From assembly GCA_903870685.1 (NCBI GenBank), contig CAIQDX010000040.1, positions 17,811 through 81,810 of the forward strand: 64,000 bases of DNA, given 5' to 3'. Below the pieces are notes generated by a model, which worked only from the letters and a program-made list of their open reading frames with translations, searched no databases and was not told where the DNA came from. Origin of the DNA: an uncultured Chitinophagaceae bacterium (GTDB taxonomy: Bacteria > Bacteroidota > Bacteroidia > Chitinophagales > Chitinophagaceae). The translations under genes and the position numbers were made by a program. Shown piece by piece: positions 26,970-36,214 of this stretch; positions within the stretch are counted from its first letter, which is position 1, and every line of letters starts with the position of its first letter.

Positions 26970-27686
26970 TTATAAAAGTCTAGACGCTTTTTCCAAATCT
27001 TCTGGCGTATCAATTTCTACGCCCATATAATCCGTTACTACCATTTTTAATAAAATACCATTTTCTAAATAGCGAAGACATTCAATTTTTTCTGCGGCTT
27101 CTAAAGGTGTTATTTCCCAATTTGTGAAATTGATGAGCGCCTGTTTGCGAAATGCATACACACCAATATGTTCATAATAAACTGAAGAAATATTTTTATC
27201 GCGTTGATATGGAATTACACTTCTTGAAAACATCAATGAATTCATATTTTTATCAACAGCCACTTTCACATAATTCGGATCATCAATTAATTTTTGATCT
27301 TTTAAAATTTGCATTAACGAAGCCACTTCTACTTTATCATCTTCAAATACTTTCAATAATTTTTCCAATGGTTCTCGTTTTACAAATGGTTCATCACCTT
27401 GTACATTCACAATAACATCAACATTTAAATCTGCAGCCGCTTCTGCAATTCTATCACTTCCACTTTGATGTTCTTTCTTGCTCATCACAGCTTTGCCGCC
27501 ATGTTGTGTTATTTCATTAAAAATAATTTCGCTATCGGTTACCACATACACATCATCAAATAATTTAGTGGCAACAGTATTATTGTACGTAGTTCTTATC
27601 ACTGTTTTATTTCCGAGTAACTGCATCAGCTTAGCTGGAAAACGTGTGGCTGCATAACGAGCAGGAATCATAGCGACTATCTTCAT
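26970..27686 (-). CDS. kdsB: 3-deoxy-manno-octulosonate cytidylyltransferase
   Basis: Activates Kdo (or Kdo8N) with CTP to CMP-Kdo for lipid A inner core assembly. The 238-residue length is normal. N-terminal nucleotide-binding block [19 protein letters not shown], then [23 protein letters not shown] and [10 protein letters not shown], all family signatures. A near-consensus -7 box (CATCTTTG) is 17 bases upstream of the start. The nearby kdnB suggests this enzyme may act on Kdo8N, as its Shewanella counterpart does (inference). Confidence 0.95.
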   Translation of the reverse strand: MKIVAMIPARYAATRFPAKLMQLLGNKTVIRTTYNNTVATKLFDDVYVVTDSEIIFNEITQHGGKAVMSKKEHQSGSDRIAEAAADLNVDVIVNVQGDEPFVKREPLEKLLKVFEDDKVEVASLMQILKDQKLIDDPNYVKVAVDKNMNSLMFSRSVIPYQRDKNISSVYYEHIGVYAFRKQALINFTNWEITPLEAAEKIECLRYLENGILLKMVVTDYMGVEIDTPEDLEKASRLL

Positions 27687-27718
27687 TCAAAAATTATTTA
27701 TACAAAGATGAAGAAAAT

Positions 27719-28543
27719 TTACTCGTGGTTCTTCTTGAATGGATGAATAAGTAATTCAGCGACATCTTCATCTTTTTTTTCATCATAAAATTTATCCAAA
27801 CCATATTTTAATTCTTTCACATCCAAATGAGAAAAAGTTCCTAGTATTCTATCCCAAATAGAAAAAACTGCACCATAATTACTATCGGTATAAGGTTGTT
27901 TCCAGTGATGATGCACTTTATGCATGTTGGGTGAGATCAAAAAATAGCTTAATACTTTATCTAAGGCTTGAGGCAATCTAATGTTTGCATGAGTGAATGC
28001 TGTTGCAATTACCACCAATGTTTGATACATCATAACACTATACATTGACGCTCCTGAAATAAAAATTAATAACATAAAGAATATTCCACGCAATAAACTA
28101 TCTCCTGGATGATGACGAAGACCTGTTGTTACGTCAACATTTGTATCGCTATGATGAATGAGATGAAAACGCCACAAAAATTTATTTTTATGCATCACCA
28201 AATGCACTAACCAACTGCTGAGATCGAGCGATAAAACGCCAATGATAATTGTTTCAAGAATGTTTGCATTCGTCCAATACACTATTCCAAATTGAGTTGC
28301 AGCACACCAATCGGAAAGTTTGATAATAAAAATTGCCAAAAAAGTATGAATGATCAAATGAATAACAGTAAAAATAAAATTCACTGATGCATGTTTCAGT
28401 TTTGTTTTTTTATAATTCATTTGAATCAAAGGAATCGCACCTTCCAATATCCAAAAGAATAATAAACCGCCCACCAAAAAAGTCATTCGCTCTAATGGTC
28501 GATGATCTAATGTTTGAAAATGATCTATAATGTTTTGAAACAT
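27719..28543 (-). CDS. Sterol desaturase / fatty acid hydroxylase family membrane protein
   Basis: A 274-residue integral membrane di-iron protein. The eight-histidine set is visible as HLVMH, HLIHHSD and the late HKVHHH, with membrane spans before and between. Family members hydroxylate or desaturate lipids (sterols, carotenoids, ceramides); the substrate is unknown. It lies 32 bases upstream of kdsB on the same strand, so a role in outer-membrane lipid modification is possible but not shown. Confidence 0.85.
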   Translation of the reverse strand: MFQNIIDHFQTLDHRPLERMTFLVGGLLFFWILEGAIPLIQMNYKKTKLKHASVNFIFTVIHLIIHTFLAIFIIKLSDWCAATQFGIVYWTNANILETIIIGVLSLDLSSWLVHLVMHKNKFLWRFHLIHHSDTNVDVTTGLRHHPGDSLLRGIFFMLLIFISGASMYSVMMYQTLVVIATAFTHANIRLPQALDKVLSYFLISPNMHKVHHHWKQPYTDSNYGAVFSIWDRILGTFSHLDVKELKYGLDKFYDEKKDEDVAELLIHPFKKNHE

Positions 28544-28572
28544 GGGTTATATCCTTTTACAATAAAAATTAT

Positions 28573-28992
28573 TTATTCTTTTTCAGCATCCTCATTATTT
28601 ATTTCATCAAATTCAAACCCACAATCAAAGCAATGATATACTTGTTTTCCAGTAAGTGCATAATGCCCAAAAACCCACGAAACAATTGCCAGCAGCCAGT
28701 TTGAAGACTTCCCGGGTTGTGAAATGTATTGTACGTTTAATGAACCACAGTTTGGACATTTTTGCGCTTGCCGATTTTCTTCTTCGAATTGTTTAATTAA
28801 ATTTTTTGCACGGTCTAACTGGCCATCATTTACACACAATTTAATTCCGCCTATCGCATTTGAAAGTATTGGATCAATTGTAACAGTGTATTGATCTTTT
28901 AAATAACAATCAATTCCTTCTTCAAGCAATCTACCAAGCCACATGTTTGCAGTTATATAAGAATCAAAAGTCTTAAGCGGAATGTATTGCAT
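28573..28992 (-). CDS. DUF2007 protein with C-terminal zinc ribbon
   Basis: A 139-residue protein. The first 70 residues match the DUF2007 (putative signal-transducing) fold, including IPLKTFDSYITANMWLGRLLEEG and GGIKLCVNDGQLDRA. Then come two CxxC knuckles (CPNC and CFDC) separated by a hydrophobic stretch LLAIVSWVFGHYAL, which is either a membrane segment or a buried strand. Function unknown. A terminator separates it from dnaN upstream. Confidence 0.75.
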   Translation of the reverse strand: MQYIPLKTFDSYITANMWLGRLLEEGIDCYLKDQYTVTIDPILSNAIGGIKLCVNDGQLDRAKNLIKQFEEENRQAQKCPNCGSLNVQYISQPGKSSNWLLAIVSWVFGHYALTGKQVYHCFDCGFEFDEINNEDAEKE

Positions 28993-29005
28993 CTTCTAAA
29001 AGTAA

Positions 29006-29037
29006 AAAATCCTTTTGCAAAAACGCAAAAGGATTTT
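29006..29037 (-). terminator. dnaN terminator
   Basis: Stem AAAATCCTTTTGC/GCAAAAGGATTTT (29006-29037) followed by a T-run on the minus strand, 29 bases after the dnaN stop codon. Confidence 0.85.
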
Positions 29038-29066
29038 AAATTATATTTTATTTCCCTTGAAGGGCA

Positions 29067-30182
29067 TTAATTATTCAACATCAATGGCATCACCAACATC
29101 AACAATTCTTCATTTTCGGCTTGTTCTGTTGGTTTTAAAATACCGGCTTTTGTTGGTGTTGATAATTCAATTTTTACTTCGGCAGTATCGGCAGCACTTA
29201 ACATTTCAATCAAGAATTTTGCATTGAATGCAATTTGTAAATCACCACCATCGTATAAACAACTCATTCTTTCATTTCCTTCAAAACTAAAGTCAACATC
29301 TTGTGCAGCCATTTGTAATTCACTTCCTGTAATGCTTAGTGCTACTTGGTTTGTGCTCTTGTTAGAGAAAACACTCACACGACGCAAAGCATTTTGAAAA
29401 TCATTTTTATTTACAACAAGTTTATATGGATTGTCTGTTGGAATAACAACTTTATAATCAGGAAAACGTGCATCGATCAAACGACAAATCATTTGCACTT
29501 CGCCATGACTAACAAATAAATGATTGCTGTTATAGCTGATACTTAATTCATCTTCATTATCAGGCAATGCATTCTTTAATAAGTTCAATGGTTTTTTTGG
29601 AACGATGAATGAATCTGCCTTTGTTGCTTTAGCATCGGTTCTTTTATAACGAACCAAACGATGTGCATCTGTTGCAACAAACTGAACACCATCTTTTGCT
29701 AATTCAAAAAATACACCGGTCATTGCAGGACGCAAATCATCATTGCTTACTGCAAACAAAGTTTTATTAATTGCAGTAACCAAACCAGTGCTGCTCATAG
29801 TGAAAGCAGTGGTATCATCTGCTGATGGTTCTTTTGGAAAATTATCTGGATTTTCACCCATCACTTTATACTTACCGTTATCGCTGGTAATTTCAACAGC
29901 AAAATTTTTATCGATATTAAATGTGAGTGGTTGATCAGAAATATTTTTTAACGAGTCCAACAAAATTTTTGCAGGAATACAAACTTTTCCGTTGGTCTTA
30001 CTTTCAACATCCATTTTAATTCGCATGACCGTTTCGAGATCGGTAGCAACAATGTTTAATTTTTTATCTTCAATCTCGAATAAAAAATCCTCTAAAATCG
30101 GCAACACGGTATTGGCATTAATTACGCCGCTGATTTGTTGCAGATGTTTTAATAATGATGATGATGAAACAATAAACTTCAT
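29067..30182 (-). CDS. dnaN: DNA polymerase III subunit beta (sliding clamp)
   Basis: Ring-shaped processivity clamp, 371 residues, three topologically similar domains. It starts MKFIVSSSSLLKHLQQISGV, and the C-terminal LLMLVMPLMLNN corresponds to the usual clamp end (P-M-R-L variants). Monocistronic here, with its own promoter and terminator and no dnaA, recF or gyrB beside it, as in many Bacteroidota. The initiation and end of the gene are unambiguous. Confidence 0.95.
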   Translation of the reverse strand: MKFIVSSSSLLKHLQQISGVINANTVLPILEDFLFEIEDKKLNIVATDLETVMRIKMDVESKTNGKVCIPAKILLDSLKNISDQPLTFNIDKNFAVEITSDNGKYKVMGENPDNFPKEPSADDTTAFTMSSTGLVTAINKTLFAVSNDDLRPAMTGVFFELAKDGVQFVATDAHRLVRYKRTDAKATKADSFIVPKKPLNLLKNALPDNEDELSISYNSNHLFVSHGEVQMICRLIDARFPDYKVVIPTDNPYKLVVNKNDFQNALRRVSVFSNKSTNQVALSITGSELQMAAQDVDFSFEGNERMSCLYDGGDLQIAFNAKFLIEMLSAADTAEVKIELSTPTKAGILKPTEQAENEELLMLVMPLMLNN

Positions 30183-30207
30183 GGTTTTTTTCTTTTTATA
30201 ACAGCAA

Positions 30208-30215
30208 CAAACCTA
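30208..30215 (-). promoter_or_regulatory. dnaN -7 promoter element
   Basis: TAGGTTTG on the minus strand (complement of 30208-30215), a perfect TAnnTTTG, 25 bases before the start codon. No clear TTTG lies at the expected upstream distance. Confidence 0.55.
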
Positions 30216-30339
30216 CTGTAAAATGTTAATATTCCATACAGATATTTGTCCATTCTTGCTATAAATAAAACTATGTGAATGAGATGTGGATTGAGAAAAG
30301 AAGAAGTAGAGAGTTATTTGTGCGTTGTCAGTAGTTTTG

Positions 30340-30852
30340 ATGACTAATCAAATTTCAATTTTGTTCAAACAAAAACTTACACCACAACAAGCGTTTCAAA
30401 AGGCAAAACATTTCTGTTCTTATCAGGAAAGAAGTCATTATGAAGCTGCTGAAAAGCTTTACAGTTTTGGATTGCGCAAGATTGAGGTTGAAACTCTTTT
30501 ATCACAATTGATTGAAGAAGGTTATTTGAATGAAGAAAGATTTGCTGCAGCATTTACCGGTGGAAAGTTCCGTATAAAAAAATGGGGAAGAGTAAAAATT
30601 CAATATGAATTAAAACAAAAACGTGTAAGCAGTTTCAGTATTAAAAAAGCAATGAAAGAAATTGATGAGGATGAATATCTTGTAGTGCTGAAAAAATTAG
30701 TTGATCAAAAATGGAAAGCCTTAAAAGGCGAACAATATTTAAACCGCATGGCAAAAACAACTCATTTTTTATTGCAACGTGGATTTGAATCAGAATTAAT
30801 TAGCAAAGCCATTTCTGTAATTCGTCAAAAAGAAAATGAACTTAAAAAATAG
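30340..30852 (+). CDS. recX: Regulatory protein RecX
   Basis: RecX limits RecA filament growth. The 170-residue protein has the three-helix RecX repeats: FCSYQERSHYEAAEKLYSFG, IEEGYLNEERFAAAFTGGKF with the conserved KWGRVKIQYELKQK, and a third unit near the C-terminus. ATG 30340 directly follows a perfect TAGTTTTG box (30332-30339). If that box is used, the transcript would begin inside the gene, so either the true start is a later codon such as the TTG at 30358 or another promoter is used. No recA in the window. Confidence 0.88.
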   Translation: MTNQISILFKQKLTPQQAFQKAKHFCSYQERSHYEAAEKLYSFGLRKIEVETLLSQLIEEGYLNEERFAAAFTGGKFRIKKWGRVKIQYELKQKRVSSFSIKKAMKEIDEDEYLVVLKKLVDQKWKALKGEQYLNRMAKTTHFLLQRGFESELISKAISVIRQKENELKK

Positions 30853-30890
30853 AAATTTAATTCCATCAATAATCGTAGTACATTAGTATC

Positions 30891-31691
30891 ATGTCGCTAA
30901 CATTTACACTCATACAAACAAAATTATTTTGGGAAAATAAAGTTGCCAATTTAAAGACATTGGAAGAAAAAATAAATTCTATTCAGCAAAAAACAGAAGT
31001 GGTTATTTTGCCCGAAATGTTCAGCACCGGCTTTAGTATGCGACCAGAAGAATTCGCTGAAACAATGGATGGGGCTACGATTGCATGGATGAAGAAGATT
31101 GCTGCTCAGCATAAAATTATCCTTACAGGAAGTTTAATAATCGAAGAAGATAAAAAATATTTTAATCGATTGATTTGGATGTTGCCAAATGGAACTTGCG
31201 GTTATTATGATAAGCGACATTGTTTTGCATTTGCGGGCGAACATGAACATTACTCAGCAGGAAATAAACGATTAATTGCTCAAGTAAAAGGATGGAAAAT
31301 TAATTTGCAGATTTGTTACGATTTGCGTTTTCCCGTTTGGGCAAGACAAAATATTCATGCTGAAAATAAAGAACCCGAATACGATGCTCTTTTAAATGTG
31401 GCCAATTGGCCGGAACGCCGTAATCATGCATGGAAAACTTTATTAACTGCAAGAGCTATCGAAAACCAATGTTATGTGATTGGAGTGAACAGAGTTGGGA
31501 ATGATGGCAATGAAATTTATCATAGCGGCGATAGCATGGTGGTTGATCCGTTGGGAGAAATATTATATCACAAACAACATGATGAAGATGTTTTCACCAT
31601 TACCTTAGAAAAAGAAAAATTAAATGATGTTCGTAATAAATTACCATTTCTAAAAGATGCTGATGAGTTTAAAATTTTGAATGATGAGTGA
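30891..31691 (+). CDS. Nitrilase-family omega-amidase (YafV-like)
   Basis: A 266-residue carbon-nitrogen hydrolase. The catalytic triad is E42 (VVILPEMFSTGFSM), K108 (GYYDKRHCF) and C142 (LQICYDLRFPVW). The YafV/Nit2 group hydrolyses 2-oxoglutaramate or 2-oxosuccinamate, i.e. metabolite repair linked to transaminases. The stop overlaps the start of nagA by 11 bases, so translation is coupled. Confidence 0.88.
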   Translation: MSLTFTLIQTKLFWENKVANLKTLEEKINSIQQKTEVVILPEMFSTGFSMRPEEFAETMDGATIAWMKKIAAQHKIILTGSLIIEEDKKYFNRLIWMLPNGTCGYYDKRHCFAFAGEHEHYSAGNKRLIAQVKGWKINLQICYDLRFPVWARQNIHAENKEPEYDALLNVANWPERRNHAWKTLLTARAIENQCYVIGVNRVGNDGNEIYHSGDSMVVDPLGEILYHKQHDEDVFTITLEKEKLNDVRNKLPFLKDADEFKILNDE

Positions 31692-32754
31692 TAAAATAAT
31701 TTATTCTGCAAATAAAATTTTTACAGGAACAGAATGGCTAACCGATTATTCCATCATTGTTGAAGATGAAATAATTATTGATATTGTTCCAACTTCTTCA
31801 ATTAGTACATCTGCAGATCAACAAATTTGCACATCGTTAGTTCCATCATTTATTGATATTCAGATTTATGGCGCAAATGGGAAGTTATTAGCCGTGCATC
31901 CCAATGCTGATGCGCTTTTCAGCTTATACGATTATTGCAGTAAAGGTGGTGCTTTGCATTTTATGCCAACGGTTGCTACCAACAGTTATGATGTATTTTA
32001 TAAATGCATCGATGCTGTAAAAGATTATTGGCAGCAAGGCGGTAAAGGTTGTTTGGGTTTGCATGTCGAAGGTCCGTGGATAAGTAAAATAAAACGAGGT
32101 GCACATATCGAATCATTCATTCATTCTCCAAATATTGATGAAGTAAAAAAATTATTGGATTACGGAAAAGATGTAATTAAAATCATTACGCTTGCACCGG
32201 AAGTTTGCAGCGATGAAGTGATTAAATTAATTCAATCAAACAACATCATTATTTCTGCGGGGCATAGCAATGCAACTTACGAAGAAGCAATGCAGAGTTT
32301 TAATAATGGAATTAATGCAGCGACACATTTATATAATGCAATGAGTGCTTTGCAACATCGTGAACCCGGAATGGTGGGTGCTATTTTTAATCATCCAACA
32401 GTAATGTCAAGTATTGTTCCCGATGGTTATCATGTTGATTTTGCTGCAATAAAAATCGCAAAAAAAATAATGAAAGAAAGATTGTTTGTAATTACTGATG
32501 CCGTTACGGAAACTATCGAAGGTTTTTATCCGCATCATTTGGTTGATGATAGATACGAAAGCAATGGCATACTCAGCGGCTCAGCATTAACGATGATGAA
32601 AGCAGTTAAAAATTTAGTGCAGCATTGCGATATTGAATTAGATGAAGCTTTGCGTATGTGCAGCCTGTATCCTGCGCAGGCATTGAATTTGAATGACCTT
32701 GGTAAAATTGAAAAAGGATATAAAGCAAGTTTTGTTGAACCGAAAAAATTTTGA
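31681..32754 (+). CDS. nagA: N-acetylglucosamine-6-phosphate deacetylase
   Basis: Removes acetate from GlcNAc-6-phosphate in amino-sugar catabolism and cell-wall recycling. A 357-residue amidohydrolase, somewhat short for the family. Metal and substrate motifs: GLHVEGPWISKIKRGAH, ISAGHSNATYEEA, ATHLYNAMSALQHREPG and FVITDAVTE. The C-terminus stops abruptly after GYKASFVEPKKF, where the family usually continues with a strand of the ASFVLLD type; a one-base shift restores FVLLNRKNFDLIN, so a frameshift near 32735 is possible. No nagB or GlcNAc transporter adjoins. Confidence 0.9.
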   Translation: MMSDKIIYSANKIFTGTEWLTDYSIIVEDEIIIDIVPTSSISTSADQQICTSLVPSFIDIQIYGANGKLLAVHPNADALFSLYDYCSKGGALHFMPTVATNSYDVFYKCIDAVKDYWQQGGKGCLGLHVEGPWISKIKRGAHIESFIHSPNIDEVKKLLDYGKDVIKIITLAPEVCSDEVIKLIQSNNIIISAGHSNATYEEAMQSFNNGINAATHLYNAMSALQHREPGMVGAIFNHPTVMSSIVPDGYHVDFAAIKIAKKIMKERLFVITDAVTETIEGFYPHHLVDDRYESNGILSGSALTMMKAVKNLVQHCDIELDEALRMCSLYPAQALNLNDLGKIEKGYKASFVEPKKF

Positions 32755-32762
32755 CTTAATAA

Positions 32763-33155
32763 ATGAAACAATACATCGCACATATTTCATTGGTCATAAA
32801 AGATTACGATGAGGCAATTCAATTTTACACAAAAAAATTAAACTTCAATTTAATTGAAGACACGATTTTAAGTGAAACAAAACGCTGGGTTTTGGTTGCA
32901 CCGGAAGGTTCGTCAGAATGTTGTTTATTATTAGCAAAAGCTGCAAACGAAGAACAGGAATCAAGAATTGGCAATCAAACAGGTGGACGCGTTTTTTTAT
33001 TTTTATACACTGATGATTTCTGGAGAGATTATAAAAACATGCTCGACAAAAAAATTAATTTCACTATAGAACCGCATGAAGAAGATTACGGAACTGTTGC
33101 AGTTTTCGAAGATCTTTATGGAAACTTGTGGGACTTGATTGAACGCAAAAAATAA
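32763..33155 (+). CDS. VOC-superfamily protein (glyoxalase-like)
   Basis: A 130-residue single-module vicinal-oxygen-chelate protein with two beta-alpha-beta-beta-beta units: YIAHISLVIKDYDEAIQFYT and VAVFEDLYGNLWDLIERKK. Candidate metal ligands are H5 of the first strand and the late E of DLIE. The group includes glyoxalases, dioxygenases and drug-binding proteins; substrate unknown. It begins 8 bases after nagA. Confidence 0.82.
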   Translation: MKQYIAHISLVIKDYDEAIQFYTKKLNFNLIEDTILSETKRWVLVAPEGSSECCLLLAKAANEEQESRIGNQTGGRVFLFLYTDDFWRDYKNMLDKKINFTIEPHEEDYGTVAVFEDLYGNLWDLIERKK

Positions 33156-33157
33156 TT

Positions 33158-34192
33158 TTATTTATTAAACGCATTCCATCCTTGTGCTGTAATATCAAAT
33201 GTGTTTCCGCCCTTGGTTAATAATTTTGTTCCTTCTTCAAACTCAGTCATATAGCCAACAACAGCAATTTCTTCATTCAAAGTAATCTTATCGTAATCTT
33301 CCTGTTTCAAGGTAAAAATCAATTCATAATCTTCACCGCCATTCAATGCGCAAACGGTTGGATCTAACCCAAATTTAAATGCCGCTTTTCTTGCCAGGTC
33401 ATGAACGGGAATTTTTTCTTCATAAATTCTGCAACCCAAATTACTTTGTTTGCAGAGATGTAAAACTTCACTGCTTAATCCATCGCTGATATCCATCATC
33501 GATGTTGGCATGATTTCATTCTTCTCAAAAAATTCAATGATATCTTTTCTTGCTTCTGGTTTTAATAATCTTCCAACAATATAATCTTCGCCTTCAAGAT
33601 CGGGCTGCACTTTTGGATTTTCTAAAAATATTTTTTTCTCACGTTCCATCAAAGTCAAGCCCAGAAAGGCGCCACCGAGATCACCACTCACACAAATCAA
33701 ATCACCATTTTGTGCAGTGCTGCGTTTTACAAATTTATCAGGCGTTACTTCACCAATACAAGTAACAGAAATAATAAATCCTTTATCAGAGGACGAAGTA
33801 TCACCACCAACTAAATCAACACCATATTTTTCGCATGCAATAAAAACACCTTCATAAAATTCATCCAATGCTTCTACACTAAAACGATTACTGAATGCAA
33901 TACTGATAGTTATTTGTGTTGGTGTTGCATTCATTGCATACACATCACTCACATTAACAACCACTGCTTTATAACCCAAATGTTTTAAAGGTGTGTACAT
34001 CAGATCGAAATGAATCCCTTCAATCAACAAATCAGTAGTAACTACGGTTTGTTTACCGAAGTGATCAATCACTGCAGCATCATCGCCAACGCTTAAAACA
34101 GTTGATACATTTTGTATCTCAAAATTTTTTGTAAGATGATTGATCAAACCAAATTCACCAAGGGTTGATATTTCAGTTCTGTTATTTTCCAT
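33158..34192 (-). CDS. thiL: Thiamine-monophosphate kinase
   Basis: Phosphorylates thiamine monophosphate to the diphosphate cofactor. The 344-residue length is usual. The PurM/ThiL fold shows VGDDAAVID in the N-terminal ATP region, the metal-binding VVTTDLLIEGIHFDL, VGGDTSSS and the C-terminal ALNGGEDYELIFT. Other thi genes are absent nearby. It converges with the VOC gene, leaving only two bases between the stops. Confidence 0.95.
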   Translation of the reverse strand: MENNRTEISTLGEFGLINHLTKNFEIQNVSTVLSVGDDAAVIDHFGKQTVVTTDLLIEGIHFDLMYTPLKHLGYKAVVVNVSDVYAMNATPTQITISIAFSNRFSVEALDEFYEGVFIACEKYGVDLVGGDTSSSDKGFIISVTCIGEVTPDKFVKRSTAQNGDLICVSGDLGGAFLGLTLMEREKKIFLENPKVQPDLEGEDYIVGRLLKPEARKDIIEFFEKNEIMPTSMMDISDGLSSEVLHLCKQSNLGCRIYEEKIPVHDLARKAAFKFGLDPTVCALNGGEDYELIFTLKQEDYDKITLNEEIAVVGYMTEFEEGTKLLTKGGNTFDITAQGWNAFNK

Positions 34193-34241
34193 TTATGATA
34201 TGCGAATTAAGTTTTACGATTTTGTTTGTGATGTAAATATT

Positions 34242-35018
34242 TTAAACATCTCCTCCATTAACTATTTTCAACAATTCATCATGAATTTTTCCATTGCTTG
34301 CAATAATTCCTGGTTGATATGGATTATAATAATTTCCTGCAAGGTCAGTTACTTTTCCACCTGCTTCTTCCACCATTAAAAACCCTGCAGCACTATCCCA
34401 TGCTTGTAATTTATGTTCGTAGAAAGCATCGAATCTTCCTGCTGCAACCCAGCACAAATCAATGGCAGCGCTGCCTAAACGACGAACAGGTATTCCTTTT
34501 CTTATCAATTTATCAAACACATCTAATGGCCCGTTCGGTGCATCTAAATAAGTGTAAGGGAAACCGGTAACCATACAACTATGTATTACTTCGGTTTTAT
34601 TACTTACATGAATTGTTTTATTATTTAGTGTGGCGCCATTTCCTCTTTCTGCTAAAAAGAATTCATTGATGAAAGGATTTAATACTGCACCCATTATCAT
34701 TTTACCATCTTTTTCAATTCCAATACTTACACAACAAATCGGAATGCCGTTGGCATAATTTACAGTGCCATCAATTGGATCGATGATCCATTTATAATTA
34801 CTATCCTGAACAATTTCTCCGGCTTCTTCACTTAATAAATAATGTTCAGGGAATTGTTCTTTAATTACTTTAAAGATGGCTGCTTCACTTTTGTGATCAA
34901 CTTCAGTCACTAAATTATTGATACCTTCTTTATTGGAGATGACGAAAGATTTATCGAAATATTCTTTCATGATGGCAGCTCCTGTTTCGGCCGCCTTGAT
35001 TAATGTTTGTTTTAGCAT
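34242..35018 (-). CDS. Inositol monophosphatase-family phosphatase
   Basis: A Mg-dependent sugar-phosphate phosphatase of 258 residues. Metal motifs: E64/E65 (LLSEEAG), D80-x-x-D83 (DPIDGTVNYANG) and the C-terminal WDSAAGFLMVEEAGG. Related enzymes act on inositol-1-phosphate, fructose-1,6-bisphosphate or PAP; the residue pattern fits SuhB/IMPase best. The frame is open to 35048, but a consensus promoter (35023-35054) lies inside that extension, so ATG 35018 is the start. Confidence 0.88.
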   Translation of the reverse strand: MLKQTLIKAAETGAAIMKEYFDKSFVISNKEGINNLVTEVDHKSEAAIFKVIKEQFPEHYLLSEEAGEIVQDSNYKWIIDPIDGTVNYANGIPICCVSIGIEKDGKMIMGAVLNPFINEFFLAERGNGATLNNKTIHVSNKTEVIHSCMVTGFPYTYLDAPNGPLDVFDKLIRKGIPVRRLGSAAIDLCWVAAGRFDAFYEHKLQAWDSAAGFLMVEEAGGKVTDLAGNYYNPYQPGIIASNGKIHDELLKIVNGGDV

Positions 35019-35022
35019 GGCG

Positions 35023-35054
35023 CAAAGATAACCGCTGCGCCATGCCATACCAAA
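35023..35054 (-). promoter_or_regulatory. Consensus promoter of the inositol-phosphatase gene
   Basis: Minus strand TTTG (complement of 35051-35054), 20-base spacer, TATCTTTG (complement of 35023-35030). The start codon at 35018 follows within 4 bases, giving an almost leaderless transcript. Confidence 0.75.
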
Positions 35055-35065
35055 GAAGAAATTTT

Positions 35066-36055
35066 TTATTGATTGATCAAACCCATTACCGCTTCTTGAT
35101 AACGTAATCCTGCTGCTGCACCTTTTGGTGCAATGGAATTAATCTCTTTCAAATCATCTGTTGATAAATGCACATTCAATGCGCCGGCATTTTCTTCTAA
35201 ATATTTAATGTGCTTTGTACCCGGAATTGGAAAAATAAAATCACCCTGTGCCATCACCCAGGCTAATGCCAATTGCGATGTTGTACAATTTTTCTTTTTT
35301 GCTAACTCTTCAATTTTTAAAACGAGTTGTAAATTTTTTTCAAAATTATCTCCTTGAAAACGTGGTGCAAATCTGCGCCAATCATCAGCTGCAAAGTCTT
35401 CAAACTTTTTTATTTGTCCGGTTAAAAAACCTCTACCTAACGGACTGTACGCCACAAATGCAATTCCTAATTCTTTGCATGTTTGTAATATTTCATCTTC
35501 AGGATCTCTTGTCCAGAGCGAATATTCTGTTTGCAATGCGCTGATGGGATGAACCGCATGTGCTTTTCTTAATGTTGATGCCGATACTTCACTTAAACCA
35601 ATGCCTTTAATTTTTCCTTGCGAAATTAATTTACTCATCGCATCAACTGTTTCTTCGATTGGTGTTGCAGGATCCTGACGGTGTAAATAATATAGATCTA
35701 TCTCATCAACATCCAATCTTCTCAAACTCGCTTCACAGGCGGATTGTACGTATTCTGGTTTTCCACTAATGCCACGCACTTGTGGATTTGAAGGATCTCT
35801 TAATATTCCAAATTTTGTTGCCAATGTTATTTTTTCTCTTCGGCCTTTTAATGCTTTGCCAATTAATTCTTCATTCAAAAAAGGGCCATACATATCTGCA
35901 GTATCCCAAAATGTAACACCCAATTGAATAGCATGATGCAACACATTTATACTTTCGTGATCGTTACGGTGACCATAAAATTCACTCATTCCCATGCAAC
36001 CCAATCCCAAAGCAGAAGCTGTTAATCCCTGCGATCCTAAATTTTTCTTTTGCAT
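35066..36055 (-). CDS. Aldo/keto reductase
   Basis: A 329-residue NADPH-dependent oxidoreductase of the YajO/Tas/AKR13-like group. The catalytic tetrad is visible as FWDTADMYG (D, Y), ATKFG (K) and YYLHRQDP (H), with the C-terminal [19 protein letters not shown] forming the coenzyme phosphate pocket. ATG 36055 gives the family N-terminus ([20 protein letters not shown]); a longer reading to 36085 adds an unlikely aromatic-rich extension. Physiological substrate unknown. Confidence 0.9.
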   Translation of the reverse strand: MQKKNLGSQGLTASALGLGCMGMSEFYGHRNDHESINVLHHAIQLGVTFWDTADMYGPFLNEELIGKALKGRREKITLATKFGILRDPSNPQVRGISGKPEYVQSACEASLRRLDVDEIDLYYLHRQDPATPIEETVDAMSKLISQGKIKGIGLSEVSASTLRKAHAVHPISALQTEYSLWTRDPEDEILQTCKELGIAFVAYSPLGRGFLTGQIKKFEDFAADDWRRFAPRFQGDNFEKNLQLVLKIEELAKKKNCTTSQLALAWVMAQGDFIFPIPGTKHIKYLEENAGALNVHLSTDDLKEINSIAPKGAAAGLRYQEAVMGLINQ

Positions 36056-36100
36056 ATTTCTAATGTTTCTATAAAAATAGAACAATTATTTTTTGTACTT

Positions 36101-36166
36101 AGCTTTTGTAAGGTTGCTCAACTGCGGTTGCGTCGCACACTTGTACTGAAGAAATTTTATTGAGCA
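36101..36166 (+). repeat. Dispersed repeat copy with TGCTCAA/TTGAGCA arms
   Basis: AGCTTTTGT at 36101-36109, core GTTGCGTCGCACACTTGTAC at 36127-36146, and perfectly complementary arms TGCTCAA (36115-36121) and TTGAGCA (36160-36166) around the core. Intergenic, between the aldo/keto reductase start and the RES-like gene stop. Confidence 0.8.
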
Positions 36167-36214
36167 GGATTTAGAATTGTATTTCTTCTAATCCAATTGA
36201 AGATTGCGTCATAA

